From Neoroseomonas terrae (GTDB lineage Bacteria; Pseudomonadota; Alphaproteobacteria; Acetobacterales; Acetobacteraceae), in contig NZ_JAAEDI010000001.1 in NCBI RefSeq assembly GCF_018129025.1, positions 62,001-126,000 of the forward strand: a DNA stretch of 64,000 nucleotides, in the 5' to 3' direction. The position numbers and the translations under genes were made by a program. Below the pieces are notes generated by a model. That model had not been told where the DNA came from and did not search any database. It worked only from the letters and a program-made list of their open reading frames with translations. Numbering within the stretch: position 1 is the stretch's first letter; every line of letters begins with the position of its first letter. Below are positions 40,817 to 49,432 of this stretch, piece after piece.

Positions 40817-42541
40817 ATGAGCAGCACCACCGCCGAGCCCGGGGCGCCCGCCGCCCCGGGCCGCTTCCCCCGTGAGATCCCGATCCAGTACGGCATGGCC
40901 GCGCTGGTGGTGGTGCTGGTCGCGGCACCGCTGGTGCCGATCCTCTATCAATCCTTCCTGACCGGCGCGCTGTACGACCGGGATGCGCAGCTGACCCTCG
41001 GCAACTTCGCGCGCCTGGCGCAGACGGAAGGCTTCGGCACCGTCCTGTGGAACACCTTCCTGCTGGCGGCGCTGTCCACTGTCGTCGCGCAGTTCTTCGG
41101 CACGGCGGCGGCCATCCTGTTCGGCCGCACCGACCTGCCGGGGGCGCGCGTGCTGGGGGAGCTGTTCCTCTGGCCGATCTACCTCTCGGCCCTCGTCCTG
41201 TCCTTCGGCTGGTACTCGATCTACGGCCCCGCCGGCTACGTCACGCTGTTCTGGCAGTCGATGTTCGGGGAAGCGCCGTGGAACCTCTATTCCATCGGCG
41301 GTATGGCGGTGATCGCGGGCGTGTCGCAGGCGCCGCTTGCCTATCTCTACTGCCTGTCCTCTGCCGGCATGACGGACCCGACACTCGAGGAAGCGGCGCG
41401 CGTCTCGGGTTCCGGCACCTTCCGCACGCTGTGGCGGATCACCCTGCCGTTGATGATGCCGGCGATCGCCTACAGCGCCGTGCTGAACTTCACGATCGGC
41501 CTGGAATTGCTGTCGGTGCCGCTGATCTTCGGTGAGCCGGCCGGCGTCACGGTGCTGACGACCTTCCTCTACAACATCAGCGCGACCTCACCGCGGCCGG
41601 ACCATGGGCTGGTGGCGACGGCCGCGGCGCTGATGCTGGTCGTGATCGTGTTCCTGGTCTGGCTGCAGGGAAGGCTGCTCGGCAATACGCGCCGCTTCGT
41701 GACGCTGGGCGGCAAGGCGACGCGGCCGCGGCCCTTCCGCCTTGGCGGGCTGCGCTGGCCGTTCTTCGCCATCTGCGTGGCCTATGTCGTAGCAACCGGC
41801 GTCGCGCCGGTCAGCATGCTGGTGCTGCGGGCCTTCACCTCCTTCCTCTCGCCGATGATCCCGCTGGCGGATGTCCTGACGCTGGAGAATTTCGAGATCC
41901 TGTGGCGGGAACCGGTCTATCTCCGTTCTATCACCAACTCCTTCATCGTGAGCCTGGTCGGCGCGGCCGGCGCGACGGCGCTGATCGGCATGATCGCGCT
42001 GATCGTGCACCGCTCGGAATTCCGCTTCCGAAACGCGCTGCACTACACGGCGCTGTTCCCGCGCGCGATACCGGGCGTCGTCGCCGGCATCGGCTTCTTC
42101 TACGCCTTCGCGCTGCTGCCGGGGCTGGGTGGCATCCGCAACTCGATCTGGATCCTGGTGATCGCCTTCACCATGCGCTTCATCCCGACCGGCCTCGGCG
42201 CCGTCGCCCCGATGCTGTTGCAGGTCAGTCCCGATCTCGATCGCGCCGCGCGTGTCCAGGGGGCGGATTGGTGGACCACCACGCGCCGCATCATGGCGCC
42301 GCTCATGCGCCCGGCGCTGGTCGCCTGCTACACGATCCTCTTCATCTCCTTCTTCAAGGAATACTCCACCGCGATCTTCCTCTTCGCCCCGGGCAGCGAG
42401 GTGATCGGCACCGCGCTGCTGCAGACCTGGGTGCAGGGGGAAGTGGGCGTGGTCGCCGGTCTTGCGGCCATCCAGGTGGTTGTCATCGCGGTCTGCATCA
42501 CGACGGCCCGCGCAATCTTCGGGGTGAAACTCCATGGCTGA
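40817..42541 (+). CDS. Fused double-domain ABC transporter permease
   Basis: A 574-aa permease with two BPD_transp_1 domains in one chain. Domain 1 covers about 20-300 with EAA loop LEEAARVSGSGTFRTLWRIT; domain 2 covers about 310-574 with EAA loop LDRAARVQGADWWTTTRRIM. About twelve membrane segments are visible. Fused permeases of this kind are typical of FbpB-type importers (iron, and some polyamine/2-aminoethylphosphonate systems). It follows the binding protein after 4 bp and overlaps the ATPase by 8 bp. Confidence 0.9.
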   Translation: MSSTTAEPGAPAAPGRFPREIPIQYGMAALVVVLVAAPLVPILYQSFLTGALYDRDAQLTLGNFARLAQTEGFGTVLWNTFLLAALSTVVAQFFGTAAAILFGRTDLPGARVLGELFLWPIYLSALVLSFGWYSIYGPAGYVTLFWQSMFGEAPWNLYSIGGMAVIAGVSQAPLAYLYCLSSAGMTDPTLEEAARVSGSGTFRTLWRITLPLMMPAIAYSAVLNFTIGLELLSVPLIFGEPAGVTVLTTFLYNISATSPRPDHGLVATAAALMLVVIVFLVWLQGRLLGNTRRFVTLGGKATRPRPFRLGGLRWPFFAICVAYVVATGVAPVSMLVLRAFTSFLSPMIPLADVLTLENFEILWREPVYLRSITNSFIVSLVGAAGATALIGMIALIVHRSEFRFRNALHYTALFPRAIPGVVAGIGFFYAFALLPGLGGIRNSIWILVIAFTMRFIPTGLGAVAPMLLQVSPDLDRAARVQGADWWTTTRRIMAPLMRPALVACYTILFISFFKEYSTAIFLFAPGSEVIGTALLQTWVQGEVGVVAGLAAIQVVVIAVCITTARAIFGVKLHG

Positions 42542-43631
42542 TCTGAAGATCGAAGGGCTGGTGAAGCGCTTCGGCGAGGTGCGCGCGGTGGACGACGTGT
42601 CCATCCACGTGGCCGACGGCGAGTTCGTCACCCTGCTCGGCCCCTCGGGCTGCGGCAAATCCACCACGCTCGCCGCCGTGGCGGGCCTCGACCGGCCGGA
42701 TGAGGGGCGCATCACCGTCGGTGGCAAGGTCTATTTCGACGGCACCCGCGGCACCTATCTGCCGCCGGAATCGCGCGGCTGCGGGTTGGTGTTCCAGTCC
42801 TACGCGCTGTGGCCGCACATGACGGTCGCCGACAACGTCGCCTTCCCGCTAACCTTGCGGAAGGTGAAGGCCGCCGAGCGGAAGCGCCGCATCGCGGAGG
42901 TGCTCGCGCTGGTCGAGATGGAACCGTACGCCGACCGCTACCCGCACATGCTCTCGGGCGGGCAGCAGCAGCGCGTCGCACTGGCGCGCACGCTGGTGTA
43001 CCAGCCGTCGATCCTTCTTCTCGATGAGCCGCTGTCGAACCTCGACGCGAAGCTGCGCGACCGTGCGCGGACCTGGCTCGCGGAACTGCGCACGCGGCTC
43101 GGCCTGACGACCATCTACGTCACCCACGACCAGATCGAGGCGCTGTCTCTGTCCGACCGCATCGTGGTGATGAACAGCGGGCGCATCGCGCAGCTCGGCA
43201 CGCCGCAGGATATCTATGAGCGGCCGGCCGATCCCTTCGTCGCGGATTTCATCGGCACCACCAATTTCCTGCCGGCGAAGGTCGCCGGCGTCGCGGGCGG
43301 CGTGGCAACACTGGAACTCGCCGACGGGCAGCGCGTGGAGATGGCGGCGGAACGGCCGCCGGAGGCCGGCGCGCGCGTGACCCTCGCCTTCCGCCCCGAG
43401 CAGATGCGCGTCGCCGCGGCCGGCGAGGGCTCCGGCCCGGAGGGCTCGGTCATCGCGACGCGCGTGCTGTCTAAATCCTATGTCGGCGGCCGCTGGCAGG
43501 TGGCGCTCGACCTCGGCGGCGGCCCGCTGCGGCTCGAGGCCGAGACGCCGCCTTCCGGGGACGAGGTGCGGCTCTGGCTGCCGCGTTCCGGCTGCATCCT
43601 CTTCAAGGGAGTCACCGATGTCGCCGCCTGA
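42534..43631 (+). CDS. ABC transporter ATP-binding protein (FbpC/PotA-like)
   Basis: A 365-aa ATPase with Walker A GPSGCGKS at 36-43, signature LSGGQQQRVALARTL, Walker B LLLDEPLSNLD, H-loop VTHDQIEALSLSDRI, and a C-terminal TOBE_2 regulatory domain (about 270-365, LAFRPEQMRVAAAGEG). The order binding protein - fused permease - TOBE ATPase is complete, so these three genes form a functional importer. It overlaps both neighbours (8 bp and 14 bp). Confidence 0.93.
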   Translation: MADLKIEGLVKRFGEVRAVDDVSIHVADGEFVTLLGPSGCGKSTTLAAVAGLDRPDEGRITVGGKVYFDGTRGTYLPPESRGCGLVFQSYALWPHMTVADNVAFPLTLRKVKAAERKRRIAEVLALVEMEPYADRYPHMLSGGQQQRVALARTLVYQPSILLLDEPLSNLDAKLRDRARTWLAELRTRLGLTTIYVTHDQIEALSLSDRIVVMNSGRIAQLGTPQDIYERPADPFVADFIGTTNFLPAKVAGVAGGVATLELADGQRVEMAAERPPEAGARVTLAFRPEQMRVAAAGEGSGPEGSVIATRVLSKSYVGGRWQVALDLGGGPLRLEAETPPSGDEVRLWLPRSGCILFKGVTDVAA

Positions 43632-44859
43632 CCTGCCGCCACTGCCGAAGGCGGACTACACCCCCGACGTGCCGGGGCCGCTGTCGGGCCTTAAGGTGGT
43701 CGACCTGTCCCGCCTCGTCGCCGGCAATCTGCTGACGCAGCACCTGGTCGATTTCGGCGCGGACGTCATCAAGGTGGAGCCGCGGGAGGGCGACACGCTG
43801 CGCCACTGGCGTGTGAAGGGCGTCGAGACCACCTGGAAGATCCATAGCCGCGGCAAGCGCAGCCTGTGCATGGAATTCCGGCATGAGGGCGCGGTGGACC
43901 TGATCCGCCGCCTGATCCCCGGCGCGGCGATGTTCGTCGAGAGCTTCCGCACCGGCACGCTGGAATCGATGGGCCTCGGGCCGGAGGAGCTGCTGAAGAT
44001 CGAGCCGCGCCTCGTCATCGTGCGCATCTCCGGCTGGGGGCAGGATGGGCCATACCGCCGCCGCCCCGGCTTCGGCACTCTCGTCGAGGGCTTCGCCGGT
44101 TTCGCCAGTATGAACGGCTTCGCCGATCGCGAACCGGTGCTGCCGCCGATGTACCTCGCCGACAGCATCGCCGGCCTGACCGGCGCCTTCGCCGCCATGG
44201 CCGCGCTGCGGGAGGTCGAGATCAATGGTGGCAAGGGCCAGGTGATCGACCTGCCGCTGCTTGATCCGCTTTACAACTCGCTCGGCCCGCAGGCGGCGAA
44301 TTACCGCCTGACGAACGTCGTGAAGCCGCGCACGGGCAGCCGCAGCACGGGTTCCGCGCCGCGCAACGTCTATCGCACCAAGGACGACCATTGGGTGGCG
44401 CTGTCCGCCTCCACCCAGCCGATGGCGATGCGCGTGCTGCGCTCGATCGGCCGGGGCGAGCTGTGCGACGATCCGCGCTTCAAGACCAACGAGCAGCGTG
44501 TCGCGCACGGCATCGAGCTGGACGAGATCATCGGCGCCTTCGTCGCCGAGCGCACCCAAGCGGAGAACGTCGCCTTCTTCGAGAAGGAGGAGGTCACGAT
44601 CGGCCCGGTCTACGACATCACCGGCTTCATGGCCGACCCGCATGTCCATGCCCGGGCGCTCGTCGCGGATTATCCGGACGAGGATATGGGCGAGTTCCCG
44701 ATGCATGCGGTGCCGGTGCGCCTGTCCGGTACGCCGGGCGCGATCCGCACGCCGGCGCCGCGGCTCGGCCAGCACACCCGCGACATTCTGGCCGAGGCCG
44801 GCTTTTCCGAAGTCGAGATCGAGGCGAACCTGGCCAACGGCCTCGCAAGGAGCGAATGA
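43618..44859 (+). CDS. CaiB/BaiF family CoA-transferase
   Basis: A 413-aa class III CoA-transferase, family of formyl-CoA:oxalate, succinyl-CoA:mesaconate/itaconate and carnitine CoA-transferases. The opening PLSGLKVVDLSRLVAG and the acyl-enzyme aspartate D182 (MYLADSIAGLTGAFAAM) are clear. C-terminal RDILAEAGFSEVEIEAN is standard. The start ATG at 43618 lies 14 bp inside the ATPase gene. Its position between an importer and a CitE-like lyase suggests it activates the imported acid to a CoA ester for cleavage. The acid is not identified. Confidence 0.9.
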   Translation: MSPPDLPPLPKADYTPDVPGPLSGLKVVDLSRLVAGNLLTQHLVDFGADVIKVEPREGDTLRHWRVKGVETTWKIHSRGKRSLCMEFRHEGAVDLIRRLIPGAAMFVESFRTGTLESMGLGPEELLKIEPRLVIVRISGWGQDGPYRRRPGFGTLVEGFAGFASMNGFADREPVLPPMYLADSIAGLTGAFAAMAALREVEINGGKGQVIDLPLLDPLYNSLGPQAANYRLTNVVKPRTGSRSTGSAPRNVYRTKDDHWVALSASTQPMAMRVLRSIGRGELCDDPRFKTNEQRVAHGIELDEIIGAFVAERTQAENVAFFEKEEVTIGPVYDITGFMADPHVHARALVADYPDEDMGEFPMHAVPVRLSGTPGAIRTPAPRLGQHTRDILAEAGFSEVEIEANLANGLARSE

Positions 44860-45770
44860 TGACCGCCACTGCCGCCGCGCATCCCGTCTGGCGTTCCGGC
44901 CTGTTCGTGCCGGTGAATGTCGAGCGCTTCGTCGCCAAGGCCTCGACCCGCGGCGCCGACGTGCTGCAGATCGACCTCGAGGACAGCATCGCGCCCAGCG
45001 ACAAGGATGAGGGGCGCAAGCTGCTGCCCGGCGTCGTGGAGCGCCTGCACAAGGAAGGCCGCGCCGATATTCTGGTGCGGATCAACCAGCCGCTGGAACT
45101 CGCGGTGCGTGACATCGAGGCGGCGGTGCTGCCCGGGGTCAGTGGGCTGATGATCACCAAGGTCGAGGGGCCGGATCATCTGCGGCTGCTGGATGAGCTG
45201 GTCTCGCGGCTGGAGGAGAAGCGCGGCATCGCTGACCGCACGCTGCGCTTCATGGTGTTGATCGAGGCGCCGGGACCGCTGACCCGTGCGCACGAGATTG
45301 CGCGCGCTACGCCCCGCACCCTGGGCATGTCGCTGGGTGCGGAGGATTTCGCGACCGAACTCGGCGGCGAACCGAACGGCGAGACGATGCTGATGCCGAA
45401 GCAGCAGGTGCTGCATGCGGCCCGCGCGCACGGGCTGATGCCGATGGGCACGATCGGGACCGTCGCCGATTACTCGGATCTCGATGCCTACATGAAGGTG
45501 GTGCGCCTGTCGGCTTCCTTCGGCTTCGTCGGCGCTTCGGCGATCCACCCGACCCAGGTGCCGGTGCTTAACGCCGGTTTCAGCCCGGCGCCCGAGGCCG
45601 TGGCGAAGGCCGAGACGATCGTCCGGATGGACAAGGAGGCCGCCGCCGCGGGCCGGGGCTCCTGGTCGCTCGATGGCAAGATGATTGATATCCCGATCGT
45701 GCAGCGCGCTGAGGCCCTTCTCGCCCGCGCTCGCGCCATCGCCGCGCAGGAAGCGCGCAAGGCCGCCTGA
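44856..45770 (+). CDS. HpcH/HpaI aldolase/citrate lyase family protein (CitE-like)
   Basis: A 304-aa TIM-barrel lyase. It has LEDSIAPSDKDEGRKLLP (acidic/phosphate-binding block near 41-58), RIN (Arg of the active site near 76-78), VLIEAPGP with the metal glutamate, and SLGAEDFATEL. Members cleave or condense CoA thioesters: citryl-, malyl-, citramalyl- or beta-methylmalyl-CoA. The ATG at 44856 overlaps the CoA-transferase stop; a second ATG follows at 44859. The CoA-transferase-lyase pair is the signature of pathways splitting a C4-C5 dicarboxylic acid into acetyl-CoA or pyruvate plus a C2-C3 product. Confidence 0.9.
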   Translation: MMTATAAAHPVWRSGLFVPVNVERFVAKASTRGADVLQIDLEDSIAPSDKDEGRKLLPGVVERLHKEGRADILVRINQPLELAVRDIEAAVLPGVSGLMITKVEGPDHLRLLDELVSRLEEKRGIADRTLRFMVLIEAPGPLTRAHEIARATPRTLGMSLGAEDFATELGGEPNGETMLMPKQQVLHAARAHGLMPMGTIGTVADYSDLDAYMKVVRLSASFGFVGASAIHPTQVPVLNAGFSPAPEAVAKAETIVRMDKEAAAAGRGSWSLDGKMIDIPIVQRAEALLARARAIAAQEARKAA

Positions 45771-45779
45771 CGGGGCGGG

Positions 45780-45825
45780 CATAACCGCTTCCCGGCCGCA
45801 GCATGCGGCTCGGGCAGCGGTTATG
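45780..45825. terminator. Long hairpin between convergent genes
   Basis: A 46-nt inverted repeat: CATAACCGCT (45780-45789) pairs with AGCGGTTATG (45816-45825), and the interior CCGGCCGCA/TGCGGCTCGG arm is also nearly complementary around a GCA loop. It lies between the lyase stop (45770) and the convergent lipoprotein stop (45833). It can terminate from both sides, with TTATG replacing the usual T-run. It may also be a short repeat element; no second copy was found in this window. Confidence 0.6.
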
Positions 45826-45832
45826 TGCCTAC

Positions 45833-46024
45833 TTAGTCCGTGGCCCGGTCGACGGCACGCCCCGCGCGCTCCAGCGGCCCGCTGGGCGGATCGACGGCAT
45901 CGCGCACGCCTTCCGCCGCGCGATCGATCCGCTCCCCGGCGTTCTCGGCCGGGCCGTCATCGCAGGCGACCAGCGGCAGGGCGAGCAGGAAGGCCGCGCA
46001 GGCGGCTCGGACGACAGGGGACAT
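45833..46024 (-). CDS. Small lipoprotein
   Basis: A 63-aa predicted lipoprotein: MSPVVRAACAAFLLALPLVA then the lipobox cysteine (C21, LVAC). The mature part is short and Asp/Ala-rich with alternating acidic and basic residues (ENAGERIDRAAEGVRDAVDP), likely one amphipathic helix. It resembles entericidin/small stress lipoproteins only in design. The start is the ATG at 46024; another lies four codons upstream. It sits downstream of the histidine kinase gene, on the same strand. Confidence 0.6.
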   Translation of the reverse strand: MSPVVRAACAAFLLALPLVACDDGPAENAGERIDRAAEGVRDAVDPPSGPLERAGRAVDRATD

Positions 46025-46086
46025 CAGGGGCTCCATCAACAGTTGTCGCCTGTGAACGCCCCGCCGCCGGTCGCGGTTTCCAGGCC

Positions 46087-47838
46087 TCATGCACCGTCGC
46101 GTGCTGAGGCCTCGATATCGCGCCGGTGCAATGGGAAGCGGACGGCGATGCGCGTGCCCTGCTCCCCAGTGATCTCCGCCTCGCCGCCCAGATGGCCTGC
46201 GAAGCCCTCGATCAGCCGCATGCCCAGCCCGTCGCTGTTGCCGTCGGCGGCATCGTCCAGTCCCACCCCGTCGTCCTCCACGACGAGATGCGCGGTGTCA
46301 CCCTCGACATGCAGGGATATGAGGATGCGTCCCGCCCGCCCCTCCGGAAAGCCGTGCCGCATGGCGTTGCTGACCGCCTCGGTCAGCAGGAGCGCGAGGG
46401 AAATGGCCTGATCCGAGCCCATCTCCAGATCCTCGGTATCGATGTCGATCCGAACGCCGGAATCCGGCCCGGCACCCAGCGCATCCCCGAGCTGCCGCGA
46501 CAGCTCATCGAGGAACGGACGCATCGAGATCCGCTCGAAGGACTGATGCAGGTAGAGGTGCCGGTGAAGCGTCGCGAGCGCCTGCACGCGGTCGCGCGCC
46601 ACGGCGAATTCGGCTTGCGCGCTCGGGTTGCGCAGCCGGTCGGCCTGCAGGTTGAGCAGGGAGGCCACGACCTGCAGGTTGTTCTTCACGCGGTGATGGA
46701 TCTCGGCCATCAGCAGGTCGCGCTGATGCAGCGCATGGGTCAGCGCTGCCTCGCGTTCGCGTAGCGCACGGGCGGCGCCAACCAGCGCCTGATCCAGTTC
46801 CCGGACCTCATAGGGGCCCTGTGCCTGAGGATCGGCCTCATAGATCCGGCCGGGGGCCCATTCCCGCACTCGCGCCACCAACCGCCGCAGCGGCCGAGAG
46901 ACGCCAAGCTCAACCCCGATCAGGATGGCGACAAGGCAGGCCGCCAGGAAGAGGCTCAACTCCAGCAGCCGGCGGGCGAAGGTCAGCCAGGCGCCTTGCT
47001 TCGCCTGCGCCAGCGAGACGCCGGCCAGCACCCGCAGTCCCGGGTCAAGCACGGCCATCGACCAGGCATAAGGTGTGCCGCCGCGCGCGGTGCCGACCAG
47101 GGACATCTCCTGCGCCGCCAGCATCTGCGGTAGGTCCTCCCGCGGTGGCAGCGCTTCTGCCCGGGCGGAGCCCAGCGGAAGCACCGATCCGTCGGCGTCG
47201 AGCAGCCAGACGTCGTTCTGGTCGCCGTTGGGGGTCGCCTGGCCGCCGCGCAAGAAGAAATCGAGGAACAGGCTGCCGCCGACGATTGCCTGAAGCTGGC
47301 CCGCCTCGTCGAGAACGGGCGCCGCGGCCGGCAGGACGGCACGGCCACTAACCAGGCCCAGGGTGAACTGCCCGAGGACGAAACGCTTCGACTGCCGGAT
47401 CTCGCGAACGTAATCGAGCTCGGCAAAATAGTCGCCGCGCCGTGCCGGCAGGCCGCTGCACAGCAGTCGGCCCTCGCCATCGAGCAGCCAGAAGTTCGAA
47501 TAGCGGTCCGGGGCGAGTTCCCGCAGGTGCCTCAGGTGCTGGTCGCAGGCATCGGCGGGCAGGGCGAGAAGGTATCGTGACCGAGCGAGGTTCGTCAGGA
47601 TCTCTCGCAGCCCCTCCATGGCGGCCCCATGGCGCGCGGCGGCGACTTCCCGAAGGATGACCGCATCGCGCAGCCCGGCGGCGCCTGCGGCGCGAAAGGC
47701 AGACCAGGCATTGTTGACCGCGATGGCCGCGATCGGAATTGTTGCGGCGGCCACCAACGCCAGCAAACGGCCCCTGACCCCGCCCAGAACCTGTGTCCAG
47801 AAGCGGCGCGGCCCGGGCGGCGCGCCGCCCGGGCTCAC
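46087..47838 (-). CDS. Sensor histidine kinase (HisKA_2/HWE type), general stress response
   Basis: A 583-aa kinase. TM1 is about 24-46, followed by a periplasmic dCache-like sensor region (47-290) and TM2 near 292-314. The linker then leads to the H-box LMAEIHHRVKNNLQ (H382 the likely phosphoacceptor), as in PhyR-activating kinases. The ATPase core contains EAVSNAMRHGFPEG (N box), VVEDDGVGLDDA (G1) and GLGMRLIEGFAGHL (G2). It is convergent with no gene and is the distal gene of the nepR-ecfG operon. By position and type it probably phosphorylates PhyR in response to an extracytoplasmic signal. Confidence 0.9.
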   Translation of the reverse strand: MSPGGAPPGPRRFWTQVLGGVRGRLLALVAAATIPIAAIAVNNAWSAFRAAGAAGLRDAVILREVAAARHGAAMEGLREILTNLARSRYLLALPADACDQHLRHLRELAPDRYSNFWLLDGEGRLLCSGLPARRGDYFAELDYVREIRQSKRFVLGQFTLGLVSGRAVLPAAAPVLDEAGQLQAIVGGSLFLDFFLRGGQATPNGDQNDVWLLDADGSVLPLGSARAEALPPREDLPQMLAAQEMSLVGTARGGTPYAWSMAVLDPGLRVLAGVSLAQAKQGAWLTFARRLLELSLFLAACLVAILIGVELGVSRPLRRLVARVREWAPGRIYEADPQAQGPYEVRELDQALVGAARALREREAALTHALHQRDLLMAEIHHRVKNNLQVVASLLNLQADRLRNPSAQAEFAVARDRVQALATLHRHLYLHQSFERISMRPFLDELSRQLGDALGAGPDSGVRIDIDTEDLEMGSDQAISLALLLTEAVSNAMRHGFPEGRAGRILISLHVEGDTAHLVVEDDGVGLDDAADGNSDGLGMRLIEGFAGHLGGEAEITGEQGTRIAVRFPLHRRDIEASARDGA

Positions 47839-48041
47839 TTCCCGCGATCCCTCTCGATCAGCTGCAACAGTTCGGGGGGTATGGGTTCCCGTGCCACGTC
47901 ATCGAACATCTGATGCAGCCCTCGGCGCAGCCAGATGTCGAACGCGGCATCGGGAACGGCTTTCTTGGCGGCGCGGCTTCGCGCGCCACCGACCCTGCCG
48001 TTCACCTTGCCTTTTCCTTCTTTGTCAGGCTGGTCCATCAC
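47835..48041 (-). CDS. nepR: Anti-sigma factor NepR
   Basis: A 68-aa protein with the NepR signature IWLRRGLHQMFDDVAREPIP then PELLQLI. In the family, two helices clamp EcfG's sigma domains; phosphorylated PhyR displaces them. The N-terminal 25 residues are basic and disordered (KEGKGKVNGRVGGARSRAAKK). It overlaps the kinase start by four bases, and its ATG overlaps the stop of ecfG. Its location next to ecfG and phyR makes the assignment firm. Confidence 0.92.
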   Translation of the reverse strand: MMDQPDKEGKGKVNGRVGGARSRAAKKAVPDAAFDIWLRRGLHQMFDDVAREPIPPELLQLIERDRGK

Positions 48042-48688
48042 ATCCCATGCCGCACCGCCGGCGAAGCCGTCCCGGCAACCTTCGCGCCCTTGGTAACATT
48101 ACGCGGAGCGGAGGCCACTACACCAGTGCCGCGACGCCGCTTGGCGGTGCCGCCCTGCTCTGGCTCGCCCAGCAGACGGGCCTCGAGCGTGCAGCGGGCG
48201 CGGAACACGCGGCATTTGGCAGTACCGACGGCGCAGCCCATCGCGGCCGCGACTTCCTCGTAGGACATGCCCTGGACCGTCACCATCACCAGCGCGGTGC
48301 GCTGGTCGGCCGGCAGCTTTGCGATCTCCGTCCGGAGCTCGCGCAACGCCAGGCTGTCTTCCTGGCCCGCGGGACGGGCGAAGGCATCTGCCGGCGCGTC
48401 GTCCATGTCGATGGTCTCGCGCTGCCGACGACGGTCCGAGATGAAGCGATTGCGCAGGATGCGATACATCCACGCGCCGAAATTCGTGCCCGGCGTGAAG
48501 CTGCTCTGCGCTGCCAGCGCGTTGGTGACCGCCGCCTGCACGAGGTCGTCGGCATCGGCCCGATTGCGCGTCAGCGACAATGCCTGCACGCGCAGCTTGG
48601 GCAGAAGGGCCACCAGTGCCTCGTGGAACGAACGATCCCCGCCGGTCGCGACGGGGGACTGGATGGGCGTGTCGAGATGCGTGCTCAT
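48038..48688 (-). CDS. ecfG: Extracytoplasmic-type sigma factor EcfG
   Basis: A 216-aa ECF15/EcfG sigma factor. Region 2 is FHEALVALLPKLRVQALSLT followed by RADADDLVQAAVTNAL; region 4 is LPADQRTALVMVTVQGMSYE with VGTAKCRVFRAR. There is a 30-residue basic C-terminal tail not needed for the core fold. The start is the ATG at 48688 (MSTHLDTP). It directs the general stress regulon in Alphaproteobacteria and is held inactive by NepR. It is upstream of and overlapping with nepR. Confidence 0.92.
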   Translation of the reverse strand: MSTHLDTPIQSPVATGGDRSFHEALVALLPKLRVQALSLTRNRADADDLVQAAVTNALAAQSSFTPGTNFGAWMYRILRNRFISDRRRQRETIDMDDAPADAFARPAGQEDSLALRELRTEIAKLPADQRTALVMVTVQGMSYEEVAAAMGCAVGTAKCRVFRARCTLEARLLGEPEQGGTAKRRRGTGVVASAPRNVTKGAKVAGTASPAVRHGM

Positions 48689-48875
48689 GCCAGACAAACG
48701 GAGGGCTCGCGCCGCCGGTTGCATCGGAGCGTATCAATAATTGCGGATCAGACATGCGGAAAACGCATGTGACGGCTGGCGGCGGGAGTCGTTGCAGTGA
48801 GATGGAGATACCCGCAGCGTCTGCGGAGACAGGCCGATCCGTGCCCGCGGGGGCATGGGGCGGCGCATGTCCGGA

Positions 48876-49370
48876 TCACGAAGATCGACCGCCGAAGGTC
48901 AGCGCCAGCGCCGCCCGGGCGCGGGATACCCGAGCTTTGACCGTCCCCACCGGTACGCCGGTGATAGCAGCAGCCTCCGCAATATCGAGTTCCATGGCAG
49001 CGACGAGGATCAGTGCCTCCCGTTGGGCCGCGGGGAGCGTCGTGATCGCGGCGCCAAGGTCGTGCAGCGCATCACGCCCCGGCTGGGTCGGTTCGGCCAC
49101 GTCGGGCATCTCGATGATGGCTAGACCCTTCTGCTCAACCCGTCGCCGCCGTTGCTGGTCGAGGAACAGGTTGCGCAACACCCGGAAGATCCAGGCCCGT
49201 AGATCGCTTCCCGGCGTCCACGCATCCTGGCGCTCCAGCGCCCGCAGAACCGTGTCCTGCACCAAGTCGTCGGCCCGCACCGCGTCGCGCGCCAGGAACC
49301 GGGCAAAAGCCCGCAGCTGCGGTACGAGGGCGACGATAGCCTCGCGATATGCATCGCGGTGTTGTTTCAT
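48876..49370 (-). CDS. Second EcfG-like ECF sigma factor
   Basis: A 164-aa sigma factor from the ATG at 49370. Region 2 is IVALVPQLRAFARFLARDAV then ADDLVQDTVLRALE; the linker has WTPGSDLRAWIFRVLRNLFL; region 4 is LPAAQREALILVAAMELDIA with GVPVGTVKARVSRARAAL. It resembles EcfG closely (ECF15 family) but has no extension. It lies between ecfG and the divergent phyR. Many alphaproteobacteria carry EcfG paralogues next to phyR; whether this one is bound by the same NepR is unknown. Confidence 0.9.
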   Translation of the reverse strand: MKQHRDAYREAIVALVPQLRAFARFLARDAVRADDLVQDTVLRALERQDAWTPGSDLRAWIFRVLRNLFLDQQRRRRVEQKGLAIIEMPDVAEPTQPGRDALHDLGAAITTLPAAQREALILVAAMELDIAEAAAITGVPVGTVKARVSRARAALALTFGGRSS

Positions 49371-49432
49371 ACGCCGCCGGCATGGGCTGCATCCATCCAC
49401 CCGAGCATAGGACCGTTCCAGAAGGTGCCAAG

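Noticed and set aside
39658..43631. Assignment of the FbpABC-like importer to iron uptake
   Set aside because: The linked CoA-transferase and lyase and the GntR regulator point to an organic acid; typical iron-binding tyrosine pair and Fur box were not seen.
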